Assembly: GCF_002154225.1 (NCBI RefSeq) | Contig: NZ_MTSE01000024.1 | Span: 1 to 64,000, forward strand | Source: Hymenobacter crusticola | GTDB lineage: Bacteria > Bacteroidota > Bacteroidia > Cytophagales > Hymenobacteraceae | Length of the DNA: 64,000 bases | Direction: 5' to 3' | In this document: piece after piece, positions 26,021 to 35,919 of the stretch | Position numbering within the stretch: the first letter of the stretch is position 1 | Layout of the letters: every line of letters starts with the position of its first letter | Translations under genes and position numbers: made by a program | The notes under the pieces: generated by a model | Seen by the model: the letters and a program-made list of their open reading frames with translations, nothing else | What the model was told of the DNA's origin: nothing | Database searches by the model: none

Positions 26021-26108
26021 TTTATACAGAGGCGCGGAGAGACAGGCTCGATGAACCGCCGACAACCCCCGGAAACTCCGGAACGGTGCCAAGTCCTGAC
26101 CATATAAA
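26021..26108 (+). promoter_or_regulatory. SAM-I (S-box) riboswitch
   Basis: P1 is formed by tttata (26021-26026) and tataaa (26103-26108). Between them are the S-box core features in order: agaggcgcggagagacaggc, ctcgatgaaccgccgacaac with the GATGA and GACAACC elements, a P3 hairpin ccgga-aac-tccgg, and the P4/junction ggtgccaagtcctgacc matching GGTGC-AA-TCCTG. It should bind S-adenosylmethionine and switch downstream expression. No methionine gene follows; the next gene is the SusC receptor 660 bases on. Confidence 0.88.
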
Positions 26109-26768
26109 GACAACAACGCCGTGAACGCCTTCATCAGCTCTTTCAGTATCTCCAACCGCCCCGCTCTACAGCATGGGTGTTGTGACATGATGCGTGGCTC
26201 CGTCTGTATACCGATGGTGAGCCAAGACTGCTAGGGTGGGACACTGGTCTTCGATTTCTTTCTTGTAGCCGCTCACCGCGCTGTTGGACCTGCTGTGGCT
26301 TTCTACCACAGCGGGCTAGCAGGCTGTCTTAGCTACCGCTTGGCTATTTTCTTGCTTCCTAAACGAACTGGTTACCGCCATAACGGAAACGGCCGAAACC
26401 TATTCTTGACGGTAGTATCCGGCATTTTTGAGTGCACTATGCCGGCCCTATCTGGAAGACGGTGGCGAATGAGCGGTGCACGGGCGCAGAGGTTCCCACC
26501 AACTGCTACTAGGCAACGGTTGACCGCAGAGTGTAGGATATCGAGAAGAGACCTAAAAGGTCAAAGTCACTAACGCCATTCACGGCTCGCGTAAGACTTT
26601 TCGCTTCTACATATGTGCCACTCCTAGCGCACTCACTTATCACAAGGACGAGCACCAACCTTCCACTCGCGGGCAGTTCTCCTCCAATCATTTCGAAAGC
26701 CACTTTCGAACGGAGCCCCACGCTGTGCAGCCTGACCCGACTACTTCCATTATCACATTCCCTACTCT

Positions 26769-29700
26769 ATGAACAAACCAGTATACAGACTAGGATCCGG
26801 CAGCATGCTGTTTGCGCTGCTAAGTGGTGCGCAACTACACAGCCAAGCCCAAGGGCTGGCATACGAGCCATACGTGTCAACGGAGCCTAAAAACGCTACA
26901 GTGGCTCGGGTGGGTCCCAGAGAAGCCCTACCTAATCTGAGAGTACTCTGTGAAGCGGATATCCACTCCTCCGATCTTGTAGCAAAGGTAGACCAAACGG
27001 TAACGGGCCGGATAACTGATGAAAAGGGCGAGGCCTTGCAGGGCGTGACCGTGCTCCTGAAAGGAACGACTAACGGTACTGCCACGGGGGCCGATGGTAG
27101 CTATTCGCTAACCGTACCAGACGGAAATGGTACGTTGCTGATTTCCTTCATTGGCTACCAAGCTCAGGAGGTACCGCTTAGCAATAGAGCCACCGTCAAC
27201 ATCACGCTGTTGCCAGACACCAAGGCCCTCGACGAAGTAGTGGTAGTGGGCTATGGAGTGCAGCGCAAATCCGACCTGACCGGCTCGGTGGCCAGCGCCG
27301 ACCTGGAAGCGTTTCGCGAAGCCCCCAATACCAACATTGCGCAGTCCTTGCAGGGCACTGTCCCCGGACTAAACGTAGGCCAGGTGAACTCGGCCGGCGG
27401 CAACCCCTCTATTCAGGTACGCGGGGCGAATACCATCAATGGCAATGCCAGTGTGCTGATCGTATTGGACGGCATTATCTACAATGGGTCACTGGCTTCT
27501 ATCAATCCGGATGATGTGGCCTCCATTGATGTGCTGAAGGATGCCAGTTCCACGGCCGTGTACGGCGCGCAGGCGGCTAACGGGGTACTGCTTGTTACCA
27601 CCCGCCGGGGTAAAGCCGGTAAAACACGTATTGCCTACACCGGCTCGTATGCCACGCAAACGCCCAGTGTGAGCCTACGCCCGCAAAACCGCGAGGAGCT
27701 ACTACAGCGCATCCGCGACCTGAATTACACCCAGGCGTACCTAGCTCCTGAGTACACTACCCCAAACCCCAATTTCGACCTGACCAAATTCGTGGATCAA
27801 ATCCACCTGAACGCGGACGGTACCATCCGCACCGCTGACTTCAACTGGTGGGACGCGGCCACTCAAAGGGGGTATATCCAGGACCACCAGCTGAGCATCT
27901 CGGGGGGTAGCGAGAAAACGACCTACCTCGTTTCGGGGGGCTACACCAAACAGCTCGGCTACATCATCAACGACAAGTTCAGCCGCAAGAGTGTGCGCAT
28001 CAACCTGGAAACTCAAGCCACCAAGTGGTGGAAGATTGGCGCGCAGACGTTTGGCTCCTTCAATGATTTCAGCGGCGAAGAGCCAACCCTGTCCGATATC
28101 GTGCGCATGTCACCCATGCACGAGCCCTACGACGAAGCCGGTAACCTAATTCCCTTTCCTACCGGAACGGGGCAGGCCAATCCTTTTCTGAGTTCCGACG
28201 TGCGTGATTCCGACAAGCGCATGACGCTGTTCGGCAACTTCTACTCCGAACTCAGTGCGCCTTTCCTGGAGGGCCTAACGTACCGGCTCAACTTCGGTAA
28301 TAATTACCGCACCAACAATCACTATTACGCCAGCCGGTGGGCGGCAGGCCAAACCGGCCAAGCCTATAAAGACCTAGATACGAACTACGATTACACGCTC
28401 GACAACATTCTGACTTACCATAAATCGATTGGCAAACATGACCTGACAGCTACCTTGCTCTACAGCGCTATTGAGCGACAATATTCTCGCACGTACGCCA
28501 ACGCCACGGGTTTTTCCAACCTCACCCTGGGGTATAACAGCTTGGAACAGGGCACCAACCAATTCACTTCTTCCGATGCGTGGGAGGAACAGCTCAACGC
28601 CCAGATGGCCCGCCTCAACTACAAGTACAACGAGCGGTATTTATTGACGGCTACTGTACGCCGCGACGGCTTTTCCGGCTTTGCCGCCAACGAGAAATAC
28701 GGAATTTTCCCGTCGGCCGCTTTCGGCTGGATCCTTACGGAAGAGTCCTTTTTCCAATTCGCTCCTATCAATTTCCTCAAGCTCCGGGCGGGTTATGGCA
28801 CCAATGGCAACCTGACCAGCCGGTACTCGTCGCTGGCCCGCTTGGAGCCTAGTGCCGCCTACGTGTTCGGCGATGGAGGTACCACTGTGTTCGGGCAGCA
28901 GGTAAGTACGCTGGCGAATCCGAATTTGAAGTGGGAGTCGACCCGGGGCCTGAATGCCGGGTTGGACTTTGTCGTGCTGAAGAACCGGATTTCGGGTAGC
29001 CTCGACTACTATAACAACCGCACCAACGACCTGCTTTTCGACGTTGCGCTGCCAACTATTTCGGGCTTTTCGTCTATTCGCACCAATGTAGGCAACCTTG
29101 AAAACGCGGGCTTGGAGCTTACCCTTACCACGCAAAATGTTGCCGCCAAAAATTTCAAGTGGAGCACCACCTTCAACATTTCCGGCAACCGCAACAAAAT
29201 CATTAGGCTGGTGGGAGCCGATGCCAATGGCGACGGCAAGGAAGACGATTTGGTGAGTAGCAACCTGTTTATCGGCCGCTCCATCGGCACTATCTACGAC
29301 CTGAAATCCAACGGCTTCTACCAGGTGGGGGATGATGTTCCGGCGGGGTACTATCCGGGTACGTTCCGCATCGTGGATGCCAATGGGGACGGCAAGATTG
29401 ACCGGGCCGGTGACCGAGTGTTCTTAGGAAAGAAGGAGCCCGATTATCGCACCAGTCTGCTCAACACGCTAGAGTACAAAGGCTTTACGTTTCGGGTGTT
29501 CCTGAACGCAGTGCTGGGCGGCAACAGCAGCTACCTCGCCGCCAACAACCCCGCCAACAATATTGGGGGGCTGCTGGACGTGCCCTCGAAGCGGCTCAAC
29601 TACCTGAATGCCCTTGATTTCTGGTCTCCCTCCAATCCCAACGCGCTCTATGCCCGCTCGGCCGTCTCGCCGGCGCTGGCGCCGGGCGTGTACCAGAATC

Positions 29701-29921
29701 GCAGCTTTGTGCGCTTGCAGGATATTTCCCTGGCGTACCGCTTTAGCGGCGCCACCATCAACAAGCTGCACGCCGACAATTTGAGCGTGTTCGTCAGTGC
29801 CAAAAACCTTTATACCTGGACCAACTGGGTAGGCTGGGACCCGGAAACCGAACAGGGGATAGACGACTCCGGTCGGCCTGTGCTCAAGGGCTACTCATTG
29901 GGTCTCACCGTTGCTTTCTGA
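26769..29921 (+). CDS. SusC/RagA-family TonB-dependent outer-membrane receptor
   Basis: 1050 residues. An N-terminal export signal is weakly defined (GSMLFALLSGAQLHSQAQG). A CarboxypepD_reg-like domain starts about residue 78 (VTGRITDEKGEALQGVTVLL), then LDEVVVVGYGVQRKSDLTGS opens the TonB plug with IQVRGANTINGN and DDVASIDVLKDASSTAVYG, then a 22-strand barrel ending in the aromatic SLGLTVAF. It imports a ligand, usually oligosaccharide or peptide, across the outer membrane. The SusD gene begins 12 bases after its stop, so the two form an operon. Upstream is a SAM riboswitch; whether it controls this gene is unproven. Confidence 0.96.
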   Translation: MNKPVYRLGSGSMLFALLSGAQLHSQAQGLAYEPYVSTEPKNATVARVGPREALPNLRVLCEADIHSSDLVAKVDQTVTGRITDEKGEALQGVTVLLKGTTNGTATGADGSYSLTVPDGNGTLLISFIGYQAQEVPLSNRATVNITLLPDTKALDEVVVVGYGVQRKSDLTGSVASADLEAFREAPNTNIAQSLQGTVPGLNVGQVNSAGGNPSIQVRGANTINGNASVLIVLDGIIYNGSLASINPDDVASIDVLKDASSTAVYGAQAANGVLLVTTRRGKAGKTRIAYTGSYATQTPSVSLRPQNREELLQRIRDLNYTQAYLAPEYTTPNPNFDLTKFVDQIHLNADGTIRTADFNWWDAATQRGYIQDHQLSISGGSEKTTYLVSGGYTKQLGYIINDKFSRKSVRINLETQATKWWKIGAQTFGSFNDFSGEEPTLSDIVRMSPMHEPYDEAGNLIPFPTGTGQANPFLSSDVRDSDKRMTLFGNFYSELSAPFLEGLTYRLNFGNNYRTNNHYYASRWAAGQTGQAYKDLDTNYDYTLDNILTYHKSIGKHDLTATLLYSAIERQYSRTYANATGFSNLTLGYNSLEQGTNQFTSSDAWEEQLNAQMARLNYKYNERYLLTATVRRDGFSGFAANEKYGIFPSAAFGWILTEESFFQFAPINFLKLRAGYGTNGNLTSRYSSLARLEPSAAYVFGDGGTTVFGQQVSTLANPNLKWESTRGLNAGLDFVVLKNRISGSLDYYNNRTNDLLFDVALPTISGFSSIRTNVGNLENAGLELTLTTQNVAAKNFKWSTTFNISGNRNKIIRLVGADANGDGKEDDLVSSNLFIGRSIGTIYDLKSNGFYQVGDDVPAGYYPGTFRIVDANGDGKIDRAGDRVFLGKKEPDYRTSLLNTLEYKGFTFRVFLNAVLGGNSSYLAANNPANNIGGLLDVPSKRLNYLNALDFWSPSNPNALYARSAVSPALAPGVYQNRSFVRLQDISLAYRFSGATINKLHADNLSVFVSAKNLYTWTNWVGWDPETEQGIDDSGRPVLKGYSLGLTVAF

Positions 29922-29933
29922 TCTATCTATACC

Positions 29934-31592
29934 ATGAAAAACCTAGCTAAAATAGCTCTACTCCTGCCATTCCTGGTTCTGGCTTCCTGCAACAAAGATT
30001 TTCTGGACGAGCAGCCCGCTGATTTTCTCAGCGCCGAAAACGGCTACGTAACCTATAAAGACTTTAATGCGGGGGTGAACAACCTCTACAAGCTGGTACG
30101 CGCAGAGTTTTATACGTCCAATGAAAATAATCCCATGGACTACCTGTATGGAACCGACATAGTATTCGATGGCCAACCCAGCATCCGGCGCTTTACCAAT
30201 CACGCCGCCACACTGGATCCGTCGGGCGATATTCCATTGGCGCATTGGCGGGATTTGTACAAGATAATCTCGGAAACCAATACCCTCCTCGCCCGCCTGC
30301 CGGCCGCCCAGATGAGCGACAACGAAAAGCTTCTTATCGAAGCGCGGGCAAAGTTCTTTCGGGCATTTTCCTATCGCACGCTGGCCTACCTGTACGGGGG
30401 CGTGCCGTTGGTACTGGAAGAACTATCCGCGCCAAAATACAACTTCGTGCGCGCCTCCAAGGCGGCGGTACTCAGCCAGGTCATTGACGACCTGACGTTT
30501 GCTACGGCTAATTTGCCAGGCATCGCGCAAGTGCAGAACGGGGAAATAAGTAAGCCGGCGGCACAGCACTTGCTGGCTGAAGTGTACCTAGCAACCGGCG
30601 ACTACAACAACGCCATTACAACGGCCACTGCCGTCATCAACGACCCTAACGTGCGGCTCATGCGTAACCGGTTTGGCTCCCGCTCGAGCGTGACGCCCGG
30701 CGACGTGTATTGGGACCTGTTTCAGGTTCGGAATCAAAACCGCAGTTCGGGCAATACGGAAGGCCTCTGGGTGGTACAGTTTGAAACCGATGTGCCGGGT
30801 GGTTCAGCACAGTCAACGGCTCGTTCAGGTGCCTTCTATGAGCGACATCATGGCCCCAACCTGATCGATTTTCGCCTGGGCACTCTTTTGCCGTTCCGTT
30901 GGCCGACCGGAGACTATACAGGCGGGCGGGGCATCGGCTGGGCCGTGTCAACAAGGTACTTCAGCAACACCATCTGGACCAGTGACTTCACCACCGACCT
31001 GCGCAATGCCAACCACAATTTTGTGCGCGTGTACACCTACAACAACCCGGCTGTGCCCAGCCTGTTCGGCCAAACGGTGTCGGCCGACGCGCCTCCAGCG
31101 GGCATCACCGTGCCGAGCCGCTCGTTCTACGCCTACCAGTCCAAGGTAACCACGCCCTTTACGCACCCGGCCAACCTGTACCTCAATGCGGCCACGTTCC
31201 AGCTCAAGGACATTGCCGGTGGGACCTACACCGATCAGTACCTGTTCCGGCTGGCGGAAACCTACCTCATTCGTGCGGAAGCCAACTTGGGCAAAGGCGA
31301 TAAAGCCGCGGCCGCAACCGATATCAATGTCATTCGCAGCCGAGTCAACGCCAAGCCCGTAACCGCCAACGAGGTAACCATCGACTACATTCTCGACGAG
31401 CGGATGCGCGAGCTTGGCATGGAAGAGAAGCGGCGCCTGACGCTCATGCGCCTGGGCCTGTTGTACGACCGCGTGAAGCGCTTCAACCCGTACTACAGCG
31501 ACATTCAGGTGAAGCACAACCTGTTTCCCATTCCTTTCGCGGAAATCGAGCGCAACCGCGAGGCCGCGCTGGAGCAGAATCCAGGGTATTGA
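29934..31592 (+). CDS. SusD/RagB-family nutrient-binding lipoprotein
   Basis: 552 residues. Lipobox LVLASCNKDF, Cys19, puts it on the outer membrane. SusD signature regions are clear: FFRAFSYRTLAYLYGGVPLV (TPR-like helices), DDLTFATANLP, KPAAQHLLAEVYLATGDY, and the C-terminal YLIRAEANLGKGD, INVIRSRVNAK, DERMRELGMEEKRRLTLMRL and HNLFPIPFAEIERNREAALE with QNPGY. It forms the lid of the SusC channel encoded just upstream. No degradative enzyme is adjacent, so the ligand is not evident. Confidence 0.96.
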   Translation: MKNLAKIALLLPFLVLASCNKDFLDEQPADFLSAENGYVTYKDFNAGVNNLYKLVRAEFYTSNENNPMDYLYGTDIVFDGQPSIRRFTNHAATLDPSGDIPLAHWRDLYKIISETNTLLARLPAAQMSDNEKLLIEARAKFFRAFSYRTLAYLYGGVPLVLEELSAPKYNFVRASKAAVLSQVIDDLTFATANLPGIAQVQNGEISKPAAQHLLAEVYLATGDYNNAITTATAVINDPNVRLMRNRFGSRSSVTPGDVYWDLFQVRNQNRSSGNTEGLWVVQFETDVPGGSAQSTARSGAFYERHHGPNLIDFRLGTLLPFRWPTGDYTGGRGIGWAVSTRYFSNTIWTSDFTTDLRNANHNFVRVYTYNNPAVPSLFGQTVSADAPPAGITVPSRSFYAYQSKVTTPFTHPANLYLNAATFQLKDIAGGTYTDQYLFRLAETYLIRAEANLGKGDKAAAATDINVIRSRVNAKPVTANEVTIDYILDERMRELGMEEKRRLTLMRLGLLYDRVKRFNPYYSDIQVKHNLFPIPFAEIERNREAALEQNPGY

Positions 31593-32467
31593 TGCTTTCA
31601 CTGGATTATTGCGCTACCCCCGGCGTGAGCATCGGCCTATAGAAGATGACGCTTGTTTTGTTATAGGGCGTGTTCTCGTCTAGCAGGAACCTAAGCTCTC
31701 ATCACTTATAACAATTCTATACCTGTGGAATATGTAACAGGATGAACTGTGCAGCAGAGGCGACAATGACCTGTAATGGCTCCTCGGTAGAATAGTATCA
31801 GTTGCCTTAATAGGCTCGCAGTAGATACAGACACTCGTTGCGTATAATCTGAGTAAAAGTAATTTCCATTTCACCTGAACGCAGCCTTCCAAAGTATCTA
31901 ATTTAGCTAGCTTAACACAAGTACGCTTAATTACTGTACGTACAGAAAGTATTGTACTTACAGGAATTACTATTCAGTTATTATACTCCTCTCTTTATTT
32001 TACGTGTGGCACAGTGGGTAGAGACTTGGGGAGAACAGAACGGCTGCATACGCTAGCTATAGACAAGTAAGTGCCGTGCTTTGCACAAGGTAATAGACCC
32101 TTGTAAATGTTGAACATGCTTCGATTCTCTTGTAAGATATCACTCGGTTCCGTACCGTCGCTTGGGAGGAAGGCCTGCTAGCAGTTGGTACCAGAAGATC
32201 CTGATCAGGACCAGCCTTGATCGCGCGTATCCTGCAGGCGGCACCGTGAATAAGTAACGGTGACCCTGGTACCCTCTACACGTAGAGATGAACCAACGCA
32301 ATACCTGGCCATGATGCGCCGGAGCGATCGTACGCACCGACAACTTGAGGGCGTTAGTCGGCCGCGAGAACGGGGCCAGCAGAAAATCGTGCGTTTCGGG
32401 CAACCGCGCTTCCCTTTGCGGCATCTGTCGTCTGCAACCATCTCCTATCCTCTAACAGCCGCCTTCT
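31593..32467. other. 875-base intergenic region, no gene supported
   Basis: Frames at 31680-31892, 32140-32424 and 32260-32598 overlap on both strands without family signal. 31680-32050 is AT-rich. No repeat or RNA recognised. Confidence 0.4.
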
Positions 32468-33469
32468 ATGTCTTTCTTCCTAAAGCCCTTGCGGAGCCTG
32501 TTGCTGTTACCGCTCCTGTTAGCGGCCAGCAGCCTATTTGCCCAACGCAAAAAGCCCGACGTGCCGCCCTCGAAAGAAGTGATACAGTACCTAGCTGACT
32601 TCCAACAGATCATCAAGAAGAACGCGCTGTATGCGGATTCCCTCAACTGGGCGCAGTTGCGAAAAGAGGTCCAGCAACAAGCACAGGGCCTGACCACCAT
32701 CGCGGACTGTAAGCCCGTCCTCGACCATATCCTGCACACGCTCCACCACGCGGGGGACAACCATTCGTTTCTCATCCCGCAGGAAGAAGCTACCCACTGG
32801 ACCTCGTCAAGCTATGCGGGCCCACCGGCCGACAGCCGATACTTGGGCGATGGCGTCGGGTATATCAAAGTACCAGGCTTTATGTCGATGGACGCGTCAG
32901 CCGGGCAGACCTTCGCCCAGAACATTCAAAACCAGCTGGTGGCGCTGCAAACCCAACACACGCTAACGGACTGGGTGGTCGACCTGCGCCAGAATACGGG
33001 CGGCAATATGCACCCCATGCTCCAGGGGCTCCAGTCCCTGCTGGGCGAGGGCATCTACGCGTACGATATCTACCCCCGGCATACGTTGATGAAGAAAGTA
33101 CCTCGCTACCATTGGAGCGAGAAGCAACAGCAACCCAGCGCCGGGGAAGCGGCTCCACCGCCGAAGAAGGTAGCCATTCTGATCGACTCGCTGACGGCCA
33201 GTAGCGGCGAGCTGGTGGCCATCGCCTTGCAGGGACGTGCCAACGCCAAGGTCTTTGGCCAGCCTTCGGCCGGCTATACCACCAGCAACCAGCCCTTCAA
33301 TCTCTCGGATGGGGCGTACCTGTTACTAGCAGTAGGCTATCGGATGGATCGCACGCAGAAGCCCTACCTGAACGGCATCACCCCGGATGTGGTGGTGGAG
33401 TACTCGCCCCAGGATACCCCGGATAAGACGATCGAAGCTGCCAAAAAATGGTTGCGGGAGGCCAGGTAA
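32468..33469 (+). CDS. Secreted S41-family (tail-specific) protease
   Basis: 333 residues. Signal peptide MSFFLKPLRSLLLLPLLLAA cut after LFAQ. The S41 core follows: DNHSFLIPQEE, GYIKVPGFMSMD, WVVDLRQNTGGNMHPML (the conserved DLRxNxGG), and the catalytic Ser in IDSLTASSGELVAIAL (Ser246), with FGQPSAGYTTSN after it. No PDZ domain is inserted, as in the small S41 (retinol-binding-like/TricornC1-type) group. It probably acts in the periplasm or at the surface on unfolded C-termini or peptides. Confidence 0.93.
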   Translation: MSFFLKPLRSLLLLPLLLAASSLFAQRKKPDVPPSKEVIQYLADFQQIIKKNALYADSLNWAQLRKEVQQQAQGLTTIADCKPVLDHILHTLHHAGDNHSFLIPQEEATHWTSSSYAGPPADSRYLGDGVGYIKVPGFMSMDASAGQTFAQNIQNQLVALQTQHTLTDWVVDLRQNTGGNMHPMLQGLQSLLGEGIYAYDIYPRHTLMKKVPRYHWSEKQQQPSAGEAAPPPKKVAILIDSLTASSGELVAIALQGRANAKVFGQPSAGYTTSNQPFNLSDGAYLLLAVGYRMDRTQKPYLNGITPDVVVEYSPQDTPDKTIEAAKKWLREAR

Positions 33470-33854
33470 GACACCCTCCCGCAAAAAGCGGTTTACAGAC
33501 TGCTATGCTAATGGGCTAGACGATGCATGGACACAGCGCTCCGGCAAACAGCCTACGGCTTTCGTAACGCTAGTGCACAGATAATGGCTTCTTAGTGAAC
33601 ATATTATTTACTTCTCAGGCATTGCCAGATTCACCTAATTAGTTTGGGGAGTAACTCTACTGAGCGCTCTTGCTGGTGCACCCGGGCACGCATACGGTGC
33701 AAAAAAGAGGCAAACGCGTGTAGAATGCAGGCGCGTGTGGCATCTACTCGGTACTGGGGCGACTTCCAAGCCGTTGCACTACTTCTATTTTCTACCCGTG
33801 GCATAGGCCTTTGCCCGTAACGCGCTGGCCCCCCTCCTGCTTTTCTGCTGCTCT
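33470..33854. other. Intergenic, no gene supported
   Basis: No repeat or RNA recognised; short frames only. Confidence 0.4.
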
Positions 33855-35051
33855 ATGAAAGCCGTTCGCTGGTTGTTCTTCCTGACCCTGATGGGCGTGG
33901 CGTCCTGCACCTACACGCACCCGACCGCCACGCCCGCGCTGGCAGCGCGCACGCGCAAAACCCTGGAACGGGTCATCACCGAGCAGATGCAGCAGCAACA
34001 CATCACCGGGCTGTCGGTGGGCATCATCTCCCACGGCCAGGTGGTGCTGCGCCAAGGCTATGGGCTGGCCAATGCCGAACAGGCGGTGCCCGCCTCTCCC
34101 GCCTCCGTCTACAAGATCGGCTCGGTCAGTAAACAAATGGTCGCCACCGCCATTCTGCTACTGGTGCAACAAGGCCAACTGCAGCTCACCGACTCCCTGC
34201 CGCAGTTTTTTCCGGGAGCACCCGCGAGCTGGAATAAGATCACGGTGCGTCACTTGCTCAACCATACCTCGGGCTTGCCACGCGACTCGCCGGCGCTGGA
34301 CAACATGAAAGAGCAGCCCGACTCGGTGCTGATCCAGGCTGCCTATACGAGTTCGCTGCGCTTTGTCCCCGGCACGCAGTGGCGCTACTGCAACCTGGGC
34401 TACTTCCTGCTGGCCGACATCATTCGCCAGCGCACCCACGAGTCCTTTGCCGACTTCATGCAGGCGCACCTCTTTACCCCGTATGGCCTCCGGCAGACGC
34501 GCACCACGAGTCACACGGCGCTGGTGCCCCAGCGGGCAGCGGGGTACGTGTATACGGAAGGCAAGGGGCTCGCCAATGCGCAAGATTATCTGGCGTTGCG
34601 CCCCAGTGGCGCCTTCCTCTCCAGCGTGGACGATCTACTGCAGTGGGAGCTACTTATCCAACACCAACAACTGCTGAGTGGGGCGAACTGGGAGCGCCTG
34701 TGGACGGATACGGTGCGCACGTCTACCACGAGGCAAGAGCCGCTGGAATACTATGGCTACGGCTGGGATGTGACGACCTACCACGGGCAGCGCCTGGTGC
34801 ACCACGACGGCACGATCCCGGGCTTTACCAGCAGCTACTTGCGCTTTGTGGACGCAAACACGGCTATTATCGTGTTGTCTAATGCCGATAATGCCTACCC
34901 GAAAACCATTGCCCTAGGCATTGCCGATCTGCTCTTGGCAGAGAATACGAAGCAGCGGACCCGCAAAAAAAATAGGGGAGCGCAGAAAACTACCGCAAGG
35001 GTTGGGGCAAATGCCTCCCCGCAGCTTACCAACCGGTTAGTTGGCTATTGA
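33855..35051 (+). CDS. Serine hydrolase lipoprotein (beta-lactamase/DD-peptidase family)
   Basis: 398 residues. Lipobox GVASCTY with Cys18. Catalytic motifs in family order: SVSKQM (SxxK with Ser90 and Lys93), WRYCNLGYFLL (YxN) and LVHHDGTIPGFTS (HxG in place of KTG). It is the class C/AmpH/EstB-like group, which contains DD-peptidases, esterases and amidases; the exact activity cannot be read. The last 40 residues are basic and low in structure (RTRKKNRGAQKTTARVG). It is an intact counterpart of the broken hydrolase at 10.9-12.4 kb, though only distantly similar. Confidence 0.92.
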   Translation: MKAVRWLFFLTLMGVASCTYTHPTATPALAARTRKTLERVITEQMQQQHITGLSVGIISHGQVVLRQGYGLANAEQAVPASPASVYKIGSVSKQMVATAILLLVQQGQLQLTDSLPQFFPGAPASWNKITVRHLLNHTSGLPRDSPALDNMKEQPDSVLIQAAYTSSLRFVPGTQWRYCNLGYFLLADIIRQRTHESFADFMQAHLFTPYGLRQTRTTSHTALVPQRAAGYVYTEGKGLANAQDYLALRPSGAFLSSVDDLLQWELLIQHQQLLSGANWERLWTDTVRTSTTRQEPLEYYGYGWDVTTYHGQRLVHHDGTIPGFTSSYLRFVDANTAIIVLSNADNAYPKTIALGIADLLLAENTKQRTRKKNRGAQKTTARVGANASPQLTNRLVGY

Positions 35052-35089
35052 ATATAATTGGACTTCTCGGACATAGAAAAAGACCACTA

Positions 35090-35515
35090 TCAATCAATTG
35101 GTGGATTCTCAGGATCATAGTCCCGCTCTACCTCTTCCGGGTAAGGCGACAGAAAAGGATCTGCCTGCTTCAGCAGTTGGCCACGCTTGGGCACATATAT
35201 TTGAAACACATTGTGCTCGTGTTCATCTTTATCATCGTAAACATACAAGAGGCCATAACTACCGGTGGAGTGTTGGGCTACCCAGGTGAATAAATCCAAA
35301 GGATAGAAGGGCTCTCCTTTATGGTTATGCTGCACGGCCAGTGTAAAGCTCTCCAAGCCATTGTAGGAGCGCAGCGTCCCCTGCCCTTCGGTCAGCAGCC
35401 ATTCGTAGTTGCCCCGTAAATGCTGCTGAAACGCAGAGAGAAAGTCACGCTGTACCGGCTCTTCCGAGTCGTAGTCTCTGTAGCGAAGACTGATCTAGCC
35501 ATGCACTTCGATCAT
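35090..35515 (-). pseudogene. Imm7-like immunity gene with amber codon 7
   Basis: The ATG at 35515 gives MIEVHG, then TAG at 35495-35497 where the family has Trp, then an uninterrupted frame: ISLRYRDYDSEEP, DFLSAFQQHLRGNYEWLL, ESFTLAVQHNHKGE, PFYPLDLFTWVAQHSTGSYG then LLYVYDDKDEHEH and VPKRGQLLKQADPFLSP. This matches Immunity protein 7, which neutralises a polymorphic-toxin partner. The ATG overlaps the stop of the upstream DUF4262-like frame (TGATG). Only one lesion is visible, so it is either a very recent loss or translated from a later start. Confidence 0.7.
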
Positions 35516-35919
35516 CAGCTGAGGAGGTTGTTTTCGTGTGGGTAGAGCAATTCCTGGTTGGTAGAGGAGTAAGCGTAACCTGCTTGGCCAGGGAAGCGCT
35601 GTTGGGCGTCAGGCCACACACATTGTAACACTGGAAAATGGGCTCCTTGATAGAACACGAGCGTTCGACCGAAGTAAGCGTCGTAGCACGCCAAAGAAAC
35701 TGATTTAAAGAGGCAAGCAGAGTCCTCAAATACGCCCTCGTAGATATGTAAGTAGCAATTCTAGCGGAGGTAGTATCTCCACAGTTCGTCGCACCAACTG
35801 CCTAGGTTCATCTCAAAGAACAGAGCATAACCGACTAGCTGTGGGGGCATCCTTCTCACGCTGGCAGCCGATAGATCGAGTGCCTTACAGTACACTGTCA
35901 GATGCTCCAACAAGTTCAC
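35515..35919 (-). pseudogene. DUF4262-like fragment with in-frame amber
   Basis: The frame may begin at a GTG (35917-35919) that overlaps the stop of the outer-membrane barrel gene. It reads MPPQLVGYALFFEMNLGSWC and DELWRYYLR, then TAG at 35761-35763, then YEGVFEDSACLFKSVS, ACYDAYFGRTLVFYQG, HFPVLQCVWPDAQQRFPG and a TGA at 35515. The second half matches the DUF4262 C-terminus (YFG..L.FY.G..FPVLQ.VWPD...FP). The first half is a different, unidentified helical sequence, so the gene is a fusion of scraps or badly truncated. Confidence 0.5.

Larger units (their letters stand above)
25593..26768. other. 1.2-kb intergenic region with palindrome and riboswitch
   Basis: No supported protein gene. 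It contains the palindrome at 25681-25720, the SAM-I riboswitch at 26021-26108 and a weak hairpin gctgtgg...ccacagc (26292-26312). The 660 bases between riboswitch and SusC start show no conserved frame. Confidence 0.6.
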
